This document shows positions 9,152-18,679 of a stretch of DNA of 64,000 bases, piece after piece. Source of the DNA: Paludisphaera borealis (GTDB lineage: Bacteria > Planctomycetota > Planctomycetia > Isosphaerales > Isosphaeraceae); NCBI RefSeq assembly GCF_001956985.1, contig NZ_CP019082.1, positions 2,046,001 through 2,110,000 of the forward strand, written 5' to 3'. Positions within the stretch are counted from its first letter, which is position 1. Every line of letters starts with the position of its first letter. The notes beneath the pieces are model-generated. The model was not told the origin of the DNA and searched no databases. It saw nothing but the letters and a program-made list of their open reading frames with translations. Both the position numbers and the translations under genes were made by a program.

Positions 9152-9335
9152 GGGTCCGTCGATCATCCCGCGTAGAGAACTATGGCTCGCCGACGTTCGA
9201 GGCACAATCCTCGAATTCGTCTTTCGTCGCTCCCGCAATTTCACTCGGTCCCCGCGAGGGGATCAAGCGAACTGGAGAGCGAGCACCCATTGGGTCGGTT
9301 CGCTCAAAGCGAAAACTGTACCACGAAACGAGATA

Positions 9336-10718
9336 TCAGTTCAAGTTGCGAAGTCGCTGGGCGACGTCGAGATACGTATAATCGTTGGCCGCGACCTCGT
9401 TATAGTGCTCTTCGGCCGCTTCCATATTACCCAAATTCTCGGCGACCCGCCCGAGCTGGTAATGTAAGGCGTTGAAATTCACGGTGTCGGCGGGGTCGAG
9501 CGCCTTCAGAGCTTCTTGATAGGTGCGCTCGGCGAGCTTGTGGCGGCCGTCGGCCTCGAAACTGAGGCCCGCCTGGTGAAGCGCCTGGACTTTGAGGTTC
9601 GGGCTGTTCTTGGCGATCTGGAATTCGCCGATCGCGTCGCCGTGCTTGCCGTCCTTCGCGAGGACGAGGCCGAGCTGATAGTGAAGGTTGGAATCCTCGG
9701 GGCTGAGCGCGACCCGACGGCGAAGCTCCTTGACCTCGTAATCCAGCAGCAGCTTGGAAAGCTGATCGAGCTTGCCCTTCGACGTGACGTCGTCGGGCTG
9801 GTCGGCCACGCGCTTGGCGAGGGCGTCGACCGCTCGCTTGAGCCGCGTCGTCTGGACCTCGGCGTACGCCTGCAAGAGCATCGGGTCCTTGGGGACGGCC
9901 TTGATCCCCTGCCCCAAGATCTTCTCGGCGGTCTCGAACTGGCTCCGCTTGCGGAAGATGTCGGCCAACTCAAGGTACGGCCAGACCTGCGTGGGGTCTT
10001 CCTTGATCGCCTTTTGCAGCCGCTCCTCGGGCGTCAGTTTCTCCTGCTTCATCGATTCGAGCTTGGACGCGATGTCCTCGGCGGTCGTGTCCGGCTTCTT
10101 CGTATCATCGAGCTGATCTTCGAGCTTCGCCCGCTTGATCGTGGCGCTCGCCGACAGTCCGTTGATCTTGCGGTTGGCGTCCTCGTCGTACGGGTCGATC
10201 TTCTTGACCTGCTCCCAGGAGGCGATCGCCTTTTGCCAGGCCTCGTTCAACTCGTGGACGTGCCCCGCGTGGCGGAAGAACTCGGCGTCCTTGGCTCCGA
10301 CCTCGCTCTGGACCGACTCCAGATACCACTGCGCCAGCGGAAAATAACTGAGCATCTCCGCCGACTCGGCGGCTTCGCGCGCCGTCGCGACGTCCCACGG
10401 GTTGTTCGTGAACGCCTCCTCGCAAACCTCCAGGCATTGCGCATAGTTGTTCTTGTTGCGGGCCGATCGAGCCCGCATCCGGATCGGCTGGTTCCTCGCA
10501 CCCGCCAGACGTCCCACTTTCGAGGGCTCGTTGTTGAACTTCCGCCTCTGGACGCCTCGCAGCGCTTGACGGAAAATCAAGCTGTCCGGCGCAAGCTTGC
10601 AAGCCTGCTTGTACATGTCAATCGCATAGTCCAGGTTGGACTTGAGCGCGGCTTCGTTGCCGTACTGAAAGAAAGTCCTGGCCTTCTGAACGTCCTGCGA
10701 ATCGGACTCCGGTGGCAT
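9336..10718 (-). CDS. TPR-repeat protein
   Basis: This 460-residue protein lacks a signal peptide and is built almost entirely from tetratricopeptide-like helix pairs. Clear repeats are ARTFFQYGNEAALKSNLDYA at the start, then units near WPYLELADIFRKRSQFETA, LHYQLGLVLAKDGKHGDA, ALHQAGLSFEADGRHKLA and LHYQLGRVAENLGNMEAAE. A charged linker (DDTKKPDTTAEDIA) separates the N- and C-terminal TPR blocks. It is probably a cytoplasmic scaffold; partners are unknown. It is divergent from the SMP-30 gene, with a 223-bp shared upstream region. Confidence 0.85.
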   Translation of the reverse strand: MPPESDSQDVQKARTFFQYGNEAALKSNLDYAIDMYKQACKLAPDSLIFRQALRGVQRRKFNNEPSKVGRLAGARNQPIRMRARSARNKNNYAQCLEVCEEAFTNNPWDVATAREAAESAEMLSYFPLAQWYLESVQSEVGAKDAEFFRHAGHVHELNEAWQKAIASWEQVKKIDPYDEDANRKINGLSASATIKRAKLEDQLDDTKKPDTTAEDIASKLESMKQEKLTPEERLQKAIKEDPTQVWPYLELADIFRKRSQFETAEKILGQGIKAVPKDPMLLQAYAEVQTTRLKRAVDALAKRVADQPDDVTSKGKLDQLSKLLLDYEVKELRRRVALSPEDSNLHYQLGLVLAKDGKHGDAIGEFQIAKNSPNLKVQALHQAGLSFEADGRHKLAERTYQEALKALDPADTVNFNALHYQLGRVAENLGNMEAAEEHYNEVAANDYTYLDVAQRLRNLN

Positions 10719-10941
10719 CGGGAGCGCTCCTCACCAAGCCTGCGGCGGCTGAGAAATCGAGTCTATGATTCTTTGGATTCTAATGAATGACCGCGCGCCT
10801 CACCACAGGCGAGTCGCGGAACGTCGGCCCATCGCCTCGTTTTCTCCAGGTCGCGACCGCTATACGGTTGCCGGCGCGTGGGGTGACCGTCCAAACTGTC
10901 GGAACGTCGAAACCCTGCTTCTTCGGGAGATCTGAACCGCG

Positions 10942-11862
10942 ATGACCACGATTCTGAGGGACGCCGGCCTGTCCGACCTGGTGGAAAGCGACCACCTGAC
11001 CTTGCTCGCCGACGGCTTCCAGTTCACCGAGGGGCCGCTCTGGCGGGCCGACGGCTCAATTTTGTTCCAGGACATCAAGGCCGAGACGACCTACCGTCTC
11101 CGCCCCGACCGCTCGGTGGAGGTCGTCCGAGCGAGCACCGGGGCGGCGAACGGCCAGACGTACCTCGCCGACGGCCGGATCGTCTTCTGCGAGCAGAACG
11201 GCCGGCGGGTGTCGTCGATGAACCCGGACGGCGGCGACGTCCGCAACGTCGTCGAGACGTGGTCGGGCCGGCGGCTCAACAGCCCCAACGACGTCGTCTG
11301 CCGGAGCGACGGCCAGGCCTACTTCACCGATCCCGCCTACGGCGTCGCGCCCGCCGACCAGGCGCTCGACTTCCAGGGCGTCTTCCGCTGGAACCCGTCC
11401 GAGCCGGCCGCCTCGGCCTTGCACCTGCTCGTCGGCGACTTCGAGAAGCCCAACGGCCTGGCGTTCTCGCCCGACGAGGCGACGCTTTACGTTTGCGATA
11501 CCGGCAAATACCACGTTCGGGCGTTTCAGGTGGCGGCCGACGGCGATCTCGTCGCCGGATCGGGGCGAATTTTCGCGACGCTCGACCCCGGCGTCCCCGG
11601 CGGCCCCGACGGGATCAAGGTCGACCGCGCGGGGCGGGTGTACGTCGCCGTGGCGCTCGGCGTCTGGGTGTTCGAGGCCGACGGCCGCCTGCTGGGAATT
11701 CTGGCGACCCCCAAGCGACCGTCGAACCTCGCCTGGTGCGACGCCGACGGCCGCGGTCTGGTGATCACGGCGGCCGACGCCGTCCACCACGTCCGGTTCC
11801 ATGAGCCGGGGGTCTTGCCTCGGTTTCTTCCACCGTCGGGCGGCATTCCGGCGCATTCATGA
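10942..11862 (+). CDS. SMP-30/gluconolactonase family beta-propeller
   Basis: This 306-residue six-bladed propeller has the full set of family metal ligands: Glu30 in FTEGPLW, Asn116 in NSPNDVV, Asn171 in KPNGLAFSPD and Asp223 in GGPDG. It opens the lactone ring of aldonolactones, most likely glucono-1,5-lactone to gluconate, with a divalent cation. There is no clear signal peptide, so it is probably cytoplasmic. The gluconokinase gene in the window would take the next step, though it is in a separate transcript. Confidence 0.92.
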   Translation: MTTILRDAGLSDLVESDHLTLLADGFQFTEGPLWRADGSILFQDIKAETTYRLRPDRSVEVVRASTGAANGQTYLADGRIVFCEQNGRRVSSMNPDGGDVRNVVETWSGRRLNSPNDVVCRSDGQAYFTDPAYGVAPADQALDFQGVFRWNPSEPAASALHLLVGDFEKPNGLAFSPDEATLYVCDTGKYHVRAFQVAADGDLVAGSGRIFATLDPGVPGGPDGIKVDRAGRVYVAVALGVWVFEADGRLLGILATPKRPSNLAWCDADGRGLVITAADAVHHVRFHEPGVLPRFLPPSGGIPAHS

Positions 11863-12044
11863 ATTGGATGATCTGTTCCGGTGCGAACGCTTCGTGTAGA
11901 ATCGCGTTACGTATTCCGCCGCGCTCGTAAACGAGGCCATCCCGAGCCGGCGATCGAGCGAGTTTCCGGGCCTTCCCGCGACTCGCAAGCCGCAATACGA
12001 CCAGCGCTCTGCATGGCCGGCGCTGGCCGCCCCAGGAGACCCGC

Positions 12045-12263
12045 GTGGCCAAAGAAGAACCGATACGAACCGAGGGACGCATCGTCGAAGCGCTCCCCAA
12101 TACCCAGTTCATGGTCGAACTCGAAAACGGCCATAAAATCCTGGCGCACATCGCCGGCAAGATGCGGAAGAACTTCATCCGCATCGTCCCGGGCGACCGC
12201 GTGACCGTCGAGATCACTCCGTACGACCTCACCAAGGGCCGGATCGTCTACCGCGAACGTTGA
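12045..12263 (+). CDS. infA: Translation initiation factor IF-1
   Basis: This 72-residue single OB-fold protein begins [18 protein letters not shown] and contains [17 protein letters not shown], the conserved IF-1 core. The start is a GTG at 12045, six bases after AGGAG at 12034-12038. IF-1 binds the A site of the 30S subunit during initiation. It is monocistronic here and ends 22 bp from the end of the convergent RNase HII-like gene. Confidence 0.97.
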   Translation: MAKEEPIRTEGRIVEALPNTQFMVELENGHKILAHIAGKMRKNFIRIVPGDRVTVEITPYDLTKGRIVYRER

Positions 12264-12285
12264 CGTTCGCCGGTTCGCTCCGCGC

Positions 12286-13329
12286 CTACCTCTCGCGCCA
12301 CCACAGTCGCGGTTCGATGCCCAGAGCCAAGGCCGACGGCTCGACGGCCCGCCGAAATCGGGCCGCATCGACCGGATAGCCGGCGGTCGGCCTGAGCCCC
12401 GGAACGTGCCTCGCCCAGAAGGCGTTGAACACGTCCATCCACTCCTCCCGCAGCGTCTTGCTCACGATCGACGCCAGCGCGACGAACCCGTCGCGGGCGT
12501 CGGCCCGGGGCGTGAGCCGAAGGTGCATCGTCCGATCCGAAGTCCGGACCGTGTATTCGCTCAACTCGGGCCCCTCAACGCCTCGGTCGATCCAGGCGTC
12601 GGGAAAGACCCCGAGCAACGGCTCCAGGTAATAATGCCGGCCGCCGTGCTTGTCGCCGCAAACGTGCATCGGCCGGCCGTCGGCGCTCAGCTCCCACGCC
12701 CATCGCAGCAGCCGGGCGAACGCCTCGAAGTGGACGCCGGCCTTGGAATCGAACCGGCCCAGCCCTTCGTTGAACCGCTGGGGCCCGACGGCCGCCGTAC
12801 GCACCGCCGCGATCCGCCACGTCCCGCAAGGAGGCGCGAGCGGCTTGCACGCGAGCCGCGAGCGAGTAGCCTCGATCAACGAGCCCATCCGACACTCAAC
12901 GTCAGAGGTCGCCCCCGACGTCAGCCAGCGATCGAGTTCGGCGGCGTCCGACTCGTCGCCGCAGAGGGCCTCGATCAAGCCCGAAGCGGTCGACGGCAGC
13001 GGCAGACCGACGGCGTCGAGAACGGCCAGGCAACCCGCGATCAGTTGGTCACGTCCCTTACCCCCTTTGAGAATCGCCTTCGAATCGTCGACCCAGAGGC
13101 GGTCGCCCGCCCCGCGTCCACCGGCCCGCGCGACCGTGGCGCGCAGGTCGTCCCAGAACCGCTCCGGGGGGGCGAGGTCCGTCGGGCCGAGCGAATCACC
13201 GTCGGCCTCGGCAACGACCGCCGACATCACCAGCGGGCCCAGGTTCGGCCCGTAACCCGCCTCGTCGATCCCCAACCAGCGCACAGCGTCTCGCTCCCAA
13301 GCCTTGGCGTCGTTTCGGAACGTCCCCAT
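12286..13329 (-). CDS. RNase HII-like protein, extended form
   Basis: This 347-residue protein carries the RNase HII landmarks in order: GIDEAGYGPNLGP (Asp22-Glu23), DSKAIL at 82-87 (DSK block), Asp226 in HVCGDKHGG, ASIVSKTLREEWM at 286-298 (A-S-I-x-x-K block) and GYPVDAARF near 318. The usual RD pair after the lysine reads RE, with Glu295 in place of the fourth acidic residue. The protein is well over the roughly 200 residues of ordinary RNase HII, with a large insertion at about 100-215. It could cleave RNA in RNA/DNA hybrids, but altered specificity is plausible. The start could instead be the GTG at 13284. Confidence 0.75.
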   Translation of the reverse strand: MGTFRNDAKAWERDAVRWLGIDEAGYGPNLGPLVMSAVVAEADGDSLGPTDLAPPERFWDDLRATVARAGGRGAGDRLWVDDSKAILKGGKGRDQLIAGCLAVLDAVGLPLPSTASGLIEALCGDESDAAELDRWLTSGATSDVECRMGSLIEATRSRLACKPLAPPCGTWRIAAVRTAAVGPQRFNEGLGRFDSKAGVHFEAFARLLRWAWELSADGRPMHVCGDKHGGRHYYLEPLLGVFPDAWIDRGVEGPELSEYTVRTSDRTMHLRLTPRADARDGFVALASIVSKTLREEWMDVFNAFWARHVPGLRPTAGYPVDAARFRRAVEPSALALGIEPRLWWRER

Positions 13330-13640
13330 CCTATCGCGCCCCCGTCAGACGCGAGGAAAAGCCTCCCAGACCTCGCCCCGATCTTTGACATCGGCCGCCC
13401 CCTGACCTATCGAAACCTTAGGGACGATCTCGCACTCTCGGTCTGCTGCAATCCATAGATAGCAAACCGCTGGTCGATCGACCGCCTATCGAGGCGCGTT
13501 CATGGGGGCTGCCGTCTTCCGCGGATCAGAAATCGAGATTGTTCCCAACACGATCCGGTGCGACTCGAATTCCGCTTCGAAACGATCGGGTGGCGACCTC
13601 GATGGTCGGACGTGGCGCTCCTGTCCCGCGCACGGTCCGC

Positions 13641-14309
13641 ATGGCCCAGACCTGGAGGGAGATCGTGGCGAAGCTTAAAGAGTTTTTCAGGTCTCCGACC
13701 CCGCTCTCCATGTGGAAGTCGGCGGCGGTGTTGCTCCTGGCGTCAGCGCTGTCGATCTCGGTGATCTTCCCGGCGCTCGTCACGCGCGAACCCGTCGGGG
13801 AGGTCGATTTGCGGCCTCCCGGGGATACTCGGTTCGTCGGCATCGAACTGGTCGATCTCTGGCTGCCCTCGGGTTTCGACGCGCTGGCTGACGAGCTGTC
13901 GGGGAGCCTGGACTGTCGGAGCTTCGAAGATTTTCGGAAGTTCCTGACCGATCGCAAGCTGGGGCGGATCTGGTATGCGGCGATCATGAGGTGGAAGTTC
14001 GCCGACGGCCGCCACGAAGACGTGACGTACATCCGCAGGCCCTTCGACGATCCCACCCATTACCTGGAATTCCAAGATCTTCTGATCTCGGGCACGGTCG
14101 ATCCAGGTCACGGGATCTTCGCCGAACTTCGGCCTCGCGCAATCCACATGGTCGCCGACGACCAGGCGAGTCGGCCCGCGATCGAGGTCATCTTCGACAC
14201 CCTCGACACCGGACGCCGCCCCGACCAGCGTAGTTTTCCCTGGAATGGCGGCCGAGGAATGAGCGTACCGCCTCGTCGATCCAGCCGGTCCCGCCCTCCA
14301 GGTCCTTGA
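13641..14309 (+). CDS. Hypothetical protein with one N-terminal membrane segment
   Basis: From the ATG at 13641 the product is 222 residues; an ATG at 13602 is also possible and neither has a strong ribosome site. A membrane helix (WKSAAVLLLASALSISVIF) follows a short basic amphipathic start, so most of the protein would lie outside the membrane. The outer part is mixed alpha-beta with a region running from FVGIELVDLWLPSGF to FADGRHEDVTYIRRPF. The last 30 residues are unusually basic and Pro-rich. I do not recognise a family. Confidence 0.55.
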   Translation: MAQTWREIVAKLKEFFRSPTPLSMWKSAAVLLLASALSISVIFPALVTREPVGEVDLRPPGDTRFVGIELVDLWLPSGFDALADELSGSLDCRSFEDFRKFLTDRKLGRIWYAAIMRWKFADGRHEDVTYIRRPFDDPTHYLEFQDLLISGTVDPGHGIFAELRPRAIHMVADDQASRPAIEVIFDTLDTGRRPDQRSFPWNGGRGMSVPPRRSSRSRPPGP

Positions 14310-14355
14310 TGTGATCCAGGCGGGCGGCCGGCGGAACGTCATGAGTCAGGCCGGG

Positions 14356-15225
14356 TCAGGCCGCGTTGGCGTCGGGGCCTTCGGTCCGGGCTGGCGCGTC
14401 GTCGGCGTCGAGGTCGGTATCGGCCCAGATGGCGGCGGGGGCGCGGCCCATGACTTCGGCGGCGAGCGAGGCGTAATCTTCAGCGCCTCGGCTGGTCGGG
14501 GCGTACTGGAAAATCGACTGGCCGAAGCTCGGGCATTCCGCGAGGCGGATGTTGCGCCGGATTCGGGTCTTGAACAGCTTGGCGTCGGACCAGGGGGTGA
14601 CCGTCTTGCGACGACCCGCGAAGAAGCCCTGAAGGTCTTCAACGACCTCACCGCCGAGGCGGGTGCCGGCGTCGTAGAGGCAGAGGACGATGCCGCCGAC
14701 CTTGAGGTCGCGATTGACGCGCTTCGAGACCAGGTTCACCGTCTCCAGCAGCTTCGACAGACCGTGAAGCGCCAGGAAGTGGGCCTGAAGCGGGATCAAA
14801 ACCTCGCTCGCCGCGCACAGGGCGTTGAGGGTGAGCACGCTCAACGACGGCGGGCAGTCCATCAGGACGTAGTCGAACTCTTCGGTGTCGGCTTCGAGCT
14901 GGTCGCGGAGGATCACCTCGCGGCCGACGGTCCCCAGCAGCTCCATCTCGGCGCCGGCCAGGTCGATATGGCTGCCGATGATCGAGAGGTTCGGCGCCAC
15001 CTGCCGGCGCACCTCGTGGACGGCCTTCCCCTCGGTGAGGATCTCGTACAGCGAAGGCCCCGAGCGACCGGGAAGGAGTCCCAGGTGGAGGGTCGCGTGC
15101 GCCTGGGGATCGAGGTCGATCACCAGCACCTTGTGGCCTTCAAGCGCCAGGGCGGCGGCGAGGTTCACCGTCGACGTCGTCTTGCCGACCCCGCCCTTCT
15201 GGTTGAGCACCGCGATCCGCCGCAT
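14356..15225 (-). CDS. parA: ParA/Soj-family ATPase
   Basis: This 289-residue protein begins [20 protein letters not shown], giving the deviant Walker A box KGGVGKTT near residues 9-16, and later has [17 protein letters not shown]. It is the Soj/ParA type of chromosome or plasmid partition ATPase. Two close ATGs exist (15231 and 15225); GGAGGA lies almost against the first and at normal distance from the second, so 15225 is preferred. No parB neighbour is visible on either side, so it may be an orphan that positions some other cargo. The last 25 residues are acidic and Ala-rich. Confidence 0.88.
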   Translation of the reverse strand: MRRIAVLNQKGGVGKTTSTVNLAAALALEGHKVLVIDLDPQAHATLHLGLLPGRSGPSLYEILTEGKAVHEVRRQVAPNLSIIGSHIDLAGAEMELLGTVGREVILRDQLEADTEEFDYVLMDCPPSLSVLTLNALCAASEVLIPLQAHFLALHGLSKLLETVNLVSKRVNRDLKVGGIVLCLYDAGTRLGGEVVEDLQGFFAGRRKTVTPWSDAKLFKTRIRRNIRLAECPSFGQSIFQYAPTSRGAEDYASLAAEVMGRAPAAIWADTDLDADDAPARTEGPDANAA

Positions 15226-15370
15226 GATCATTTCCTCCGTGAACTTGTGCGCGCCGGCCCGGCCTTCCGGGACCCCATCGTCGAACCGCTGCCGGCGACT
15301 CATTCGCCGATTTCGCGGAATCCGCGCTCTGTCGATCGGGACGGGATCTTAATCCGGTTCCCGTCCTGCG

Positions 15371-15916
15371 CTAAGGGGAATCGCGGTCGTCACGCGGGTT
15401 CGGCCGGAAAAGGGAGCCGTCGGGAGTGACCCAGTCTTCGCGATCTGGGTCTTCGGTCGCGAACAGCAGTCGGGTCGCGTCCCCGCATAGGCACGCCAGG
15501 GCGAGGCTCACGAGGCAGTGCCCCGCTGTCCGGAAAGCGTCGCGATGTTGCAGATCCCTTCGCTTTTGGTCCATTTCCTCAGACTTGTCGAATGATCGGA
15601 TGGACTCTGGCGCCGAACCGACGCGCGAGCGAACGGCGTCGATCCAACCAGTCTCTGGCAGATCGGGGCCGAGGGACGTCCCCAACGAAATCGCGAGCCA
15701 CGCCCAGCCCACGACCACGAAGCCGATCCAGAACGCCGACCGTCTCCAGAACAGGAACGATACGATGCTGACGACCACCATCACCATGATCGTCGCCGTC
15801 GTAAGTTCGCCCGCGGAGCAGGTCCACGTTTCTCGTTCGATCAGCGAAAGCATCACCATAACCGCCAACGCGCGACAGAGAGCCCACTTCCACGGAGACG
15901 TTCGTTCCTCGGCCAT
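15371..15916 (-). CDS. Hypothetical membrane protein
   Basis: This 181-residue protein has three hydrophobic segments: ALCRALAVMVMLSLI near the start, TATIMVMVVVSIVSFLF, and WIGFVVVGWAWLAISLG. A fourth weaker segment (FRTAGHCLVSLALACLCG) lies near the C-terminus. Codon use is less GC3-biased than in neighbouring housekeeping genes. I do not recognise a family. It starts 146 bp downstream of the ParA start's upstream gap and is not clearly in an operon. Confidence 0.6.
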   Translation of the reverse strand: MAEERTSPWKWALCRALAVMVMLSLIERETWTCSAGELTTATIMVMVVVSIVSFLFWRRSAFWIGFVVVGWAWLAISLGTSLGPDLPETGWIDAVRSRVGSAPESIRSFDKSEEMDQKRRDLQHRDAFRTAGHCLVSLALACLCGDATRLLFATEDPDREDWVTPDGSLFRPNPRDDRDSP

Positions 15917-16072
15917 CTGCGCCCCCCTTCATCCGGCCGGAAGTTGCGATCGATTCGTTCAGTATGTCCCATCCTGTCGTAAACTATCATCGGGGATCAG
16001 ACGAATCCCATCGGTTTCTTTCCCAATCCGGCGGTCGGTGGCAGGGTGGGCGGACATCGAAAAACGGCCGAT

Positions 16073-16126
16073 CGAAGCCAATTTCCGAGTTCGTTCCCAG
16101 CAAGAATTCGGCGCGAACGAACCCAA
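16073..16126. repeat. Short dispersed repeat, copy i
   Basis: This stretch opens CGAAGCCAATTTCC and ends GGCGCGAACGAACCCAA. The same two ends recur at 16284-16339 around a different middle. The motif GATTTGGGTTCG, which is close to the reverse complement of the end, also occurs in the two long repeats at 27572 and 38159. It lies in the 430-bp gap between the membrane protein and cytidine deaminase. Confidence 0.75.
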
Positions 16127-16283
16127 CGTCGGACGTCCGCATGGGGAAGGATCACCCCGTGGCGTGGGTGCTGCCCACCGTCCGAAACCTTTGCAAGAGC
16201 CATGGTTAGCGACGGCGAGTGGTGCCGGACCTACCAGGTGCGACGTGTCCTGCGACTTGACGTGGGGCATGAAAACGGTCAAA

Positions 16284-16339
16284 CGAAGCCAATTTCCCAG
16301 GTCGTCCCTTCGGCCATGATTCGGCGCGAACGAACCCAA
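16284..16339. repeat. Short dispersed repeat, copy ii
   Basis: This second copy opens CGAAGCCAATTTCC and ends GGCGCGAACGAACCCAA, as in 16073-16126, with a diverged centre. Between the two copies are shorter palindromes such as GTGGGTGCTGCCCAC near 16165. Open frames through these repeats give Arg/Pro/Ser-rich peptides and are not treated as genes. Confidence 0.75.
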
Positions 16340-16346
16340 ATTCGGG

Positions 16347-16757
16347 TCAGTCCAGGGACCGAGGTCCGAAGGCGGCGGGGAGGAGTTGGTCGAGGGTCGT
16401 GGCGATCTGGTCAGGGCCGTCGCAGACGCAGAGGACGGCGCAGCGGGGGCCGAATTCGTGGAGGACCTGGCGGCAGGCGCCGCAGGGGGCGGTGGGAGCG
16501 GGCGACGGGGTATAGATGAGAATCGCCCGGACGGCGATCGGGCGGGGGGCGGTGGCGACCATCTGGAAGAGGGCATTACGCTCGGCGCAGATGGTCAAAC
16601 CGTAAGAAGCGTTCTCGACGTTGCAACCGGCGTGAACCGTCCCTTGCTCGGTCAGGACGGCCGCGCCGACGCGGAAGTGGCTGTAAGGGACGTAGGCTCG
16701 GGCCGCGGCGAGCGTCGCGGCCTCGAGCAGTTGGGTTCGTTCGGCGTCGGAGAGCAA
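16347..16757 (-). CDS. cdd: Cytidine deaminase
   Basis: This 136-residue protein is a standard homotetrameric cytidine deaminase. Zinc and catalytic residues are visible as CAERNA (Cys57, Glu59) and PCGACRQVL (Cys92, Cys95). The N-terminal YVPYSHFRVGAA and GCNVENASYGL blocks bind the nucleoside. It converts cytidine and deoxycytidine to uridine forms for pyrimidine salvage. It ends 25 bp from the sulfite reductase gene, upstream of it in reading direction order, so the two may share a transcript. Confidence 0.95.
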   Translation of the reverse strand: MLSDAERTQLLEAATLAAARAYVPYSHFRVGAAVLTEQGTVHAGCNVENASYGLTICAERNALFQMVATAPRPIAVRAILIYTPSPAPTAPCGACRQVLHEFGPRCAVLCVCDGPDQIATTLDQLLPAAFGPRSLD

Positions 16758-16781
16758 ATGGCCCCTCCTTCCCAGACCGGC

Positions 16782-18572
16782 TCAGGCGGTCGCGGCTTCG
16801 GCCTCGGCGGTCGCGGGGACGCCCCCCAGTTCGGCGACGCCGACGCGGTCGCAGAAGTCGCCGAAGGTCTCGTCGCCGATCCGGTCGGCCACGAACCGGG
16901 CGAAGACGGGGCTCAGCTCGGCGACGATCTGATCGTGCGGGACGTAATCCTTGAACTCGACGTTGAGCCGGTCGCCGATGGCCCGGCCCCCCAGGAGGAT
17001 CGTGTAGGTGCCGGGGCCCGGAACGCCGTCGGGGCCGAGCTTGGCCGACCGGCCGACCAGGCCGATGTCCGAGTTGTAAGGCCGGGCGCAGCCGTTGGGG
17101 CAGCCGGTCATCCGAACGGTCAGTCGCTCGCCTTCAAGTCCCTGACGGGCCAGTTCGGCCTCAAGCTGGTCGATGACCGAGGGGAGCGCCCGCTCGGCGT
17201 CGGTCACGGCCAGGCCGCAGGTCGGCAAGGCCGGGCAGGCCATCGACCAGCGGCGGGCGTTGGAGATCTTCTCGACGCTGGCGATCCCATACTCTTCCAG
17301 CCACGAGTTGACCTCATCGCGCCAGGCGGGCTCGAGATCGGCCAGAATGAGCTTCTGCTGGCAGGTCAGACGCACGGGAGTCTTGTACTTCTCGACGAAC
17401 GCCCGGAGGCCGCTGAACAGCCGCAACGAACCTTCATCCTTGATCCGGCCGTTCTCGACTGGGATGCCGAGAAACAGTTTGCCGTCCCCCTGCTCGCTCC
17501 AACCCATATGGTCGTCGACGTCGGTGACGGTCACCGGCAGCGGGTCGTCGAGCCGACGTCCGATGTACTCCTCGACCTTGGCCCGGAAGGCTTCAATCCC
17601 CCAATCGGAGATCACGTACTTGAGCCGGGCGCGTTTTCGGTCGGACCGGTTGCCGAAGTCGCGGAAGACCCGGATGACCGCCTCGCCAATCTGCCGGATC
17701 TGGTCGCGGGGCACGTAGCAGAGCGGCACCGCCAGGAACGGGAACGTCTTGTCGGCGCTCGGGGTCGTCCCCATGCCGCCGCCAACCAAAACGTTGTAGC
17801 CGACGATCCGGCCGTCCTCGACGATCGCCAGATAGCCGAGGTCGTTCGCATGGATATCCGTGCAGTTGTCGTCCGGGAATGCGAAGGCCGTCTTGAACTT
17901 ACGGGGGAGGTAGGTCTTGCCGAGAATCGGCTCGACGGGGTCGTCGCCGGGCTGCGACAGCAGCGGCGGACCGGCGTCCGGCAGGCTCGCGTACTTCTCG
18001 CCGTCGAGCCAGATGTCGCAATAGGCGGTGCTTCGCGGGGCGGCGTGCGCGGCCCAGACGCGGGCGTCTTCGATCATCTCTTCGTGGACCCGGTCCTTGA
18101 TCGGCGCGGAACAGGCCAGGACGTTGCGCTCGACGTCGCCGCAGGCGGCCAGGGTCGAGAGCAACTGCTCGTTGATGTGCCGGATCGTGACCGCCAGGTC
18201 GCGTTTGAGGACGCCGTGAAGCTGAAGCTCCTGGCGCGTGGTGATCCGCAGCGTGCTGTTGCCGACCTCCCGAGCCAGTTCGTCGCAGGCGAGGTACTGA
18301 TCGGCGGTCAGCCGACCGCCGACGATCCGCACGCGGACCATCAACGAGTAGGCCTTCTCCTGCTTCTCGCGCTTGAGCTTCAATCGTACGTCGCGGTCGT
18401 CCTGCTGGTACGTCCCGCTGAACTTCAAGACCGCCGCCGCCTCTTCGGAGAAATGCGTCAGATCGTTGCCGAGATCCTCCGCCACCCATTGCCTGAGGTA
18501 ACCACTGGCCTCTTTGATCGCCTCGGCCTTGCTCGGCTTCGGAGTGTTCGACGCCCCATTCGACTCTGTCAT
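16782..18572 (-). CDS. cysI: Assimilatory sulfite reductase hemoprotein (siroheme, 4Fe-4S)
   Basis: This 596-residue protein has the twofold sulfite/nitrite reductase layout. The siroheme/4Fe-4S ligands are Cys446 and Cys452 in CPALPTC, and Cys491 and Cys495 in CPNGC. LRITTRQELQLHGV near residue 110 is the conserved siroheme-binding block of the first half. The reaction is six-electron reduction of sulfite to sulfide for cysteine synthesis. No flavoprotein subunit (CysJ) is adjacent, so the electron donor may be ferredoxin or a distant CysJ; a nitrite reductase role is less likely but not excluded. An Rrf2-type half-site lies upstream. Confidence 0.9.
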   Translation of the reverse strand: MTESNGASNTPKPSKAEAIKEASGYLRQWVAEDLGNDLTHFSEEAAAVLKFSGTYQQDDRDVRLKLKREKQEKAYSLMVRVRIVGGRLTADQYLACDELAREVGNSTLRITTRQELQLHGVLKRDLAVTIRHINEQLLSTLAACGDVERNVLACSAPIKDRVHEEMIEDARVWAAHAAPRSTAYCDIWLDGEKYASLPDAGPPLLSQPGDDPVEPILGKTYLPRKFKTAFAFPDDNCTDIHANDLGYLAIVEDGRIVGYNVLVGGGMGTTPSADKTFPFLAVPLCYVPRDQIRQIGEAVIRVFRDFGNRSDRKRARLKYVISDWGIEAFRAKVEEYIGRRLDDPLPVTVTDVDDHMGWSEQGDGKLFLGIPVENGRIKDEGSLRLFSGLRAFVEKYKTPVRLTCQQKLILADLEPAWRDEVNSWLEEYGIASVEKISNARRWSMACPALPTCGLAVTDAERALPSVIDQLEAELARQGLEGERLTVRMTGCPNGCARPYNSDIGLVGRSAKLGPDGVPGPGTYTILLGGRAIGDRLNVEFKDYVPHDQIVAELSPVFARFVADRIGDETFGDFCDRVGVAELGGVPATAEAEAATA

Positions 18573-18679
18573 GATCGTTCCTCGAGACGCTCGTCGGGCG
18601 AGTCGTCAACGGTCGGATTCAGGAGCCTGATCCTGAACCCAACCCGATGGACAATGGAATGTTTACTATCCTTGCAAAC

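Noticed and set aside
9516-10790. Long plus-strand open frame opposite the TPR gene
   Set aside because: Leu/Asp/Arg-rich shadow of the TPR repeats.
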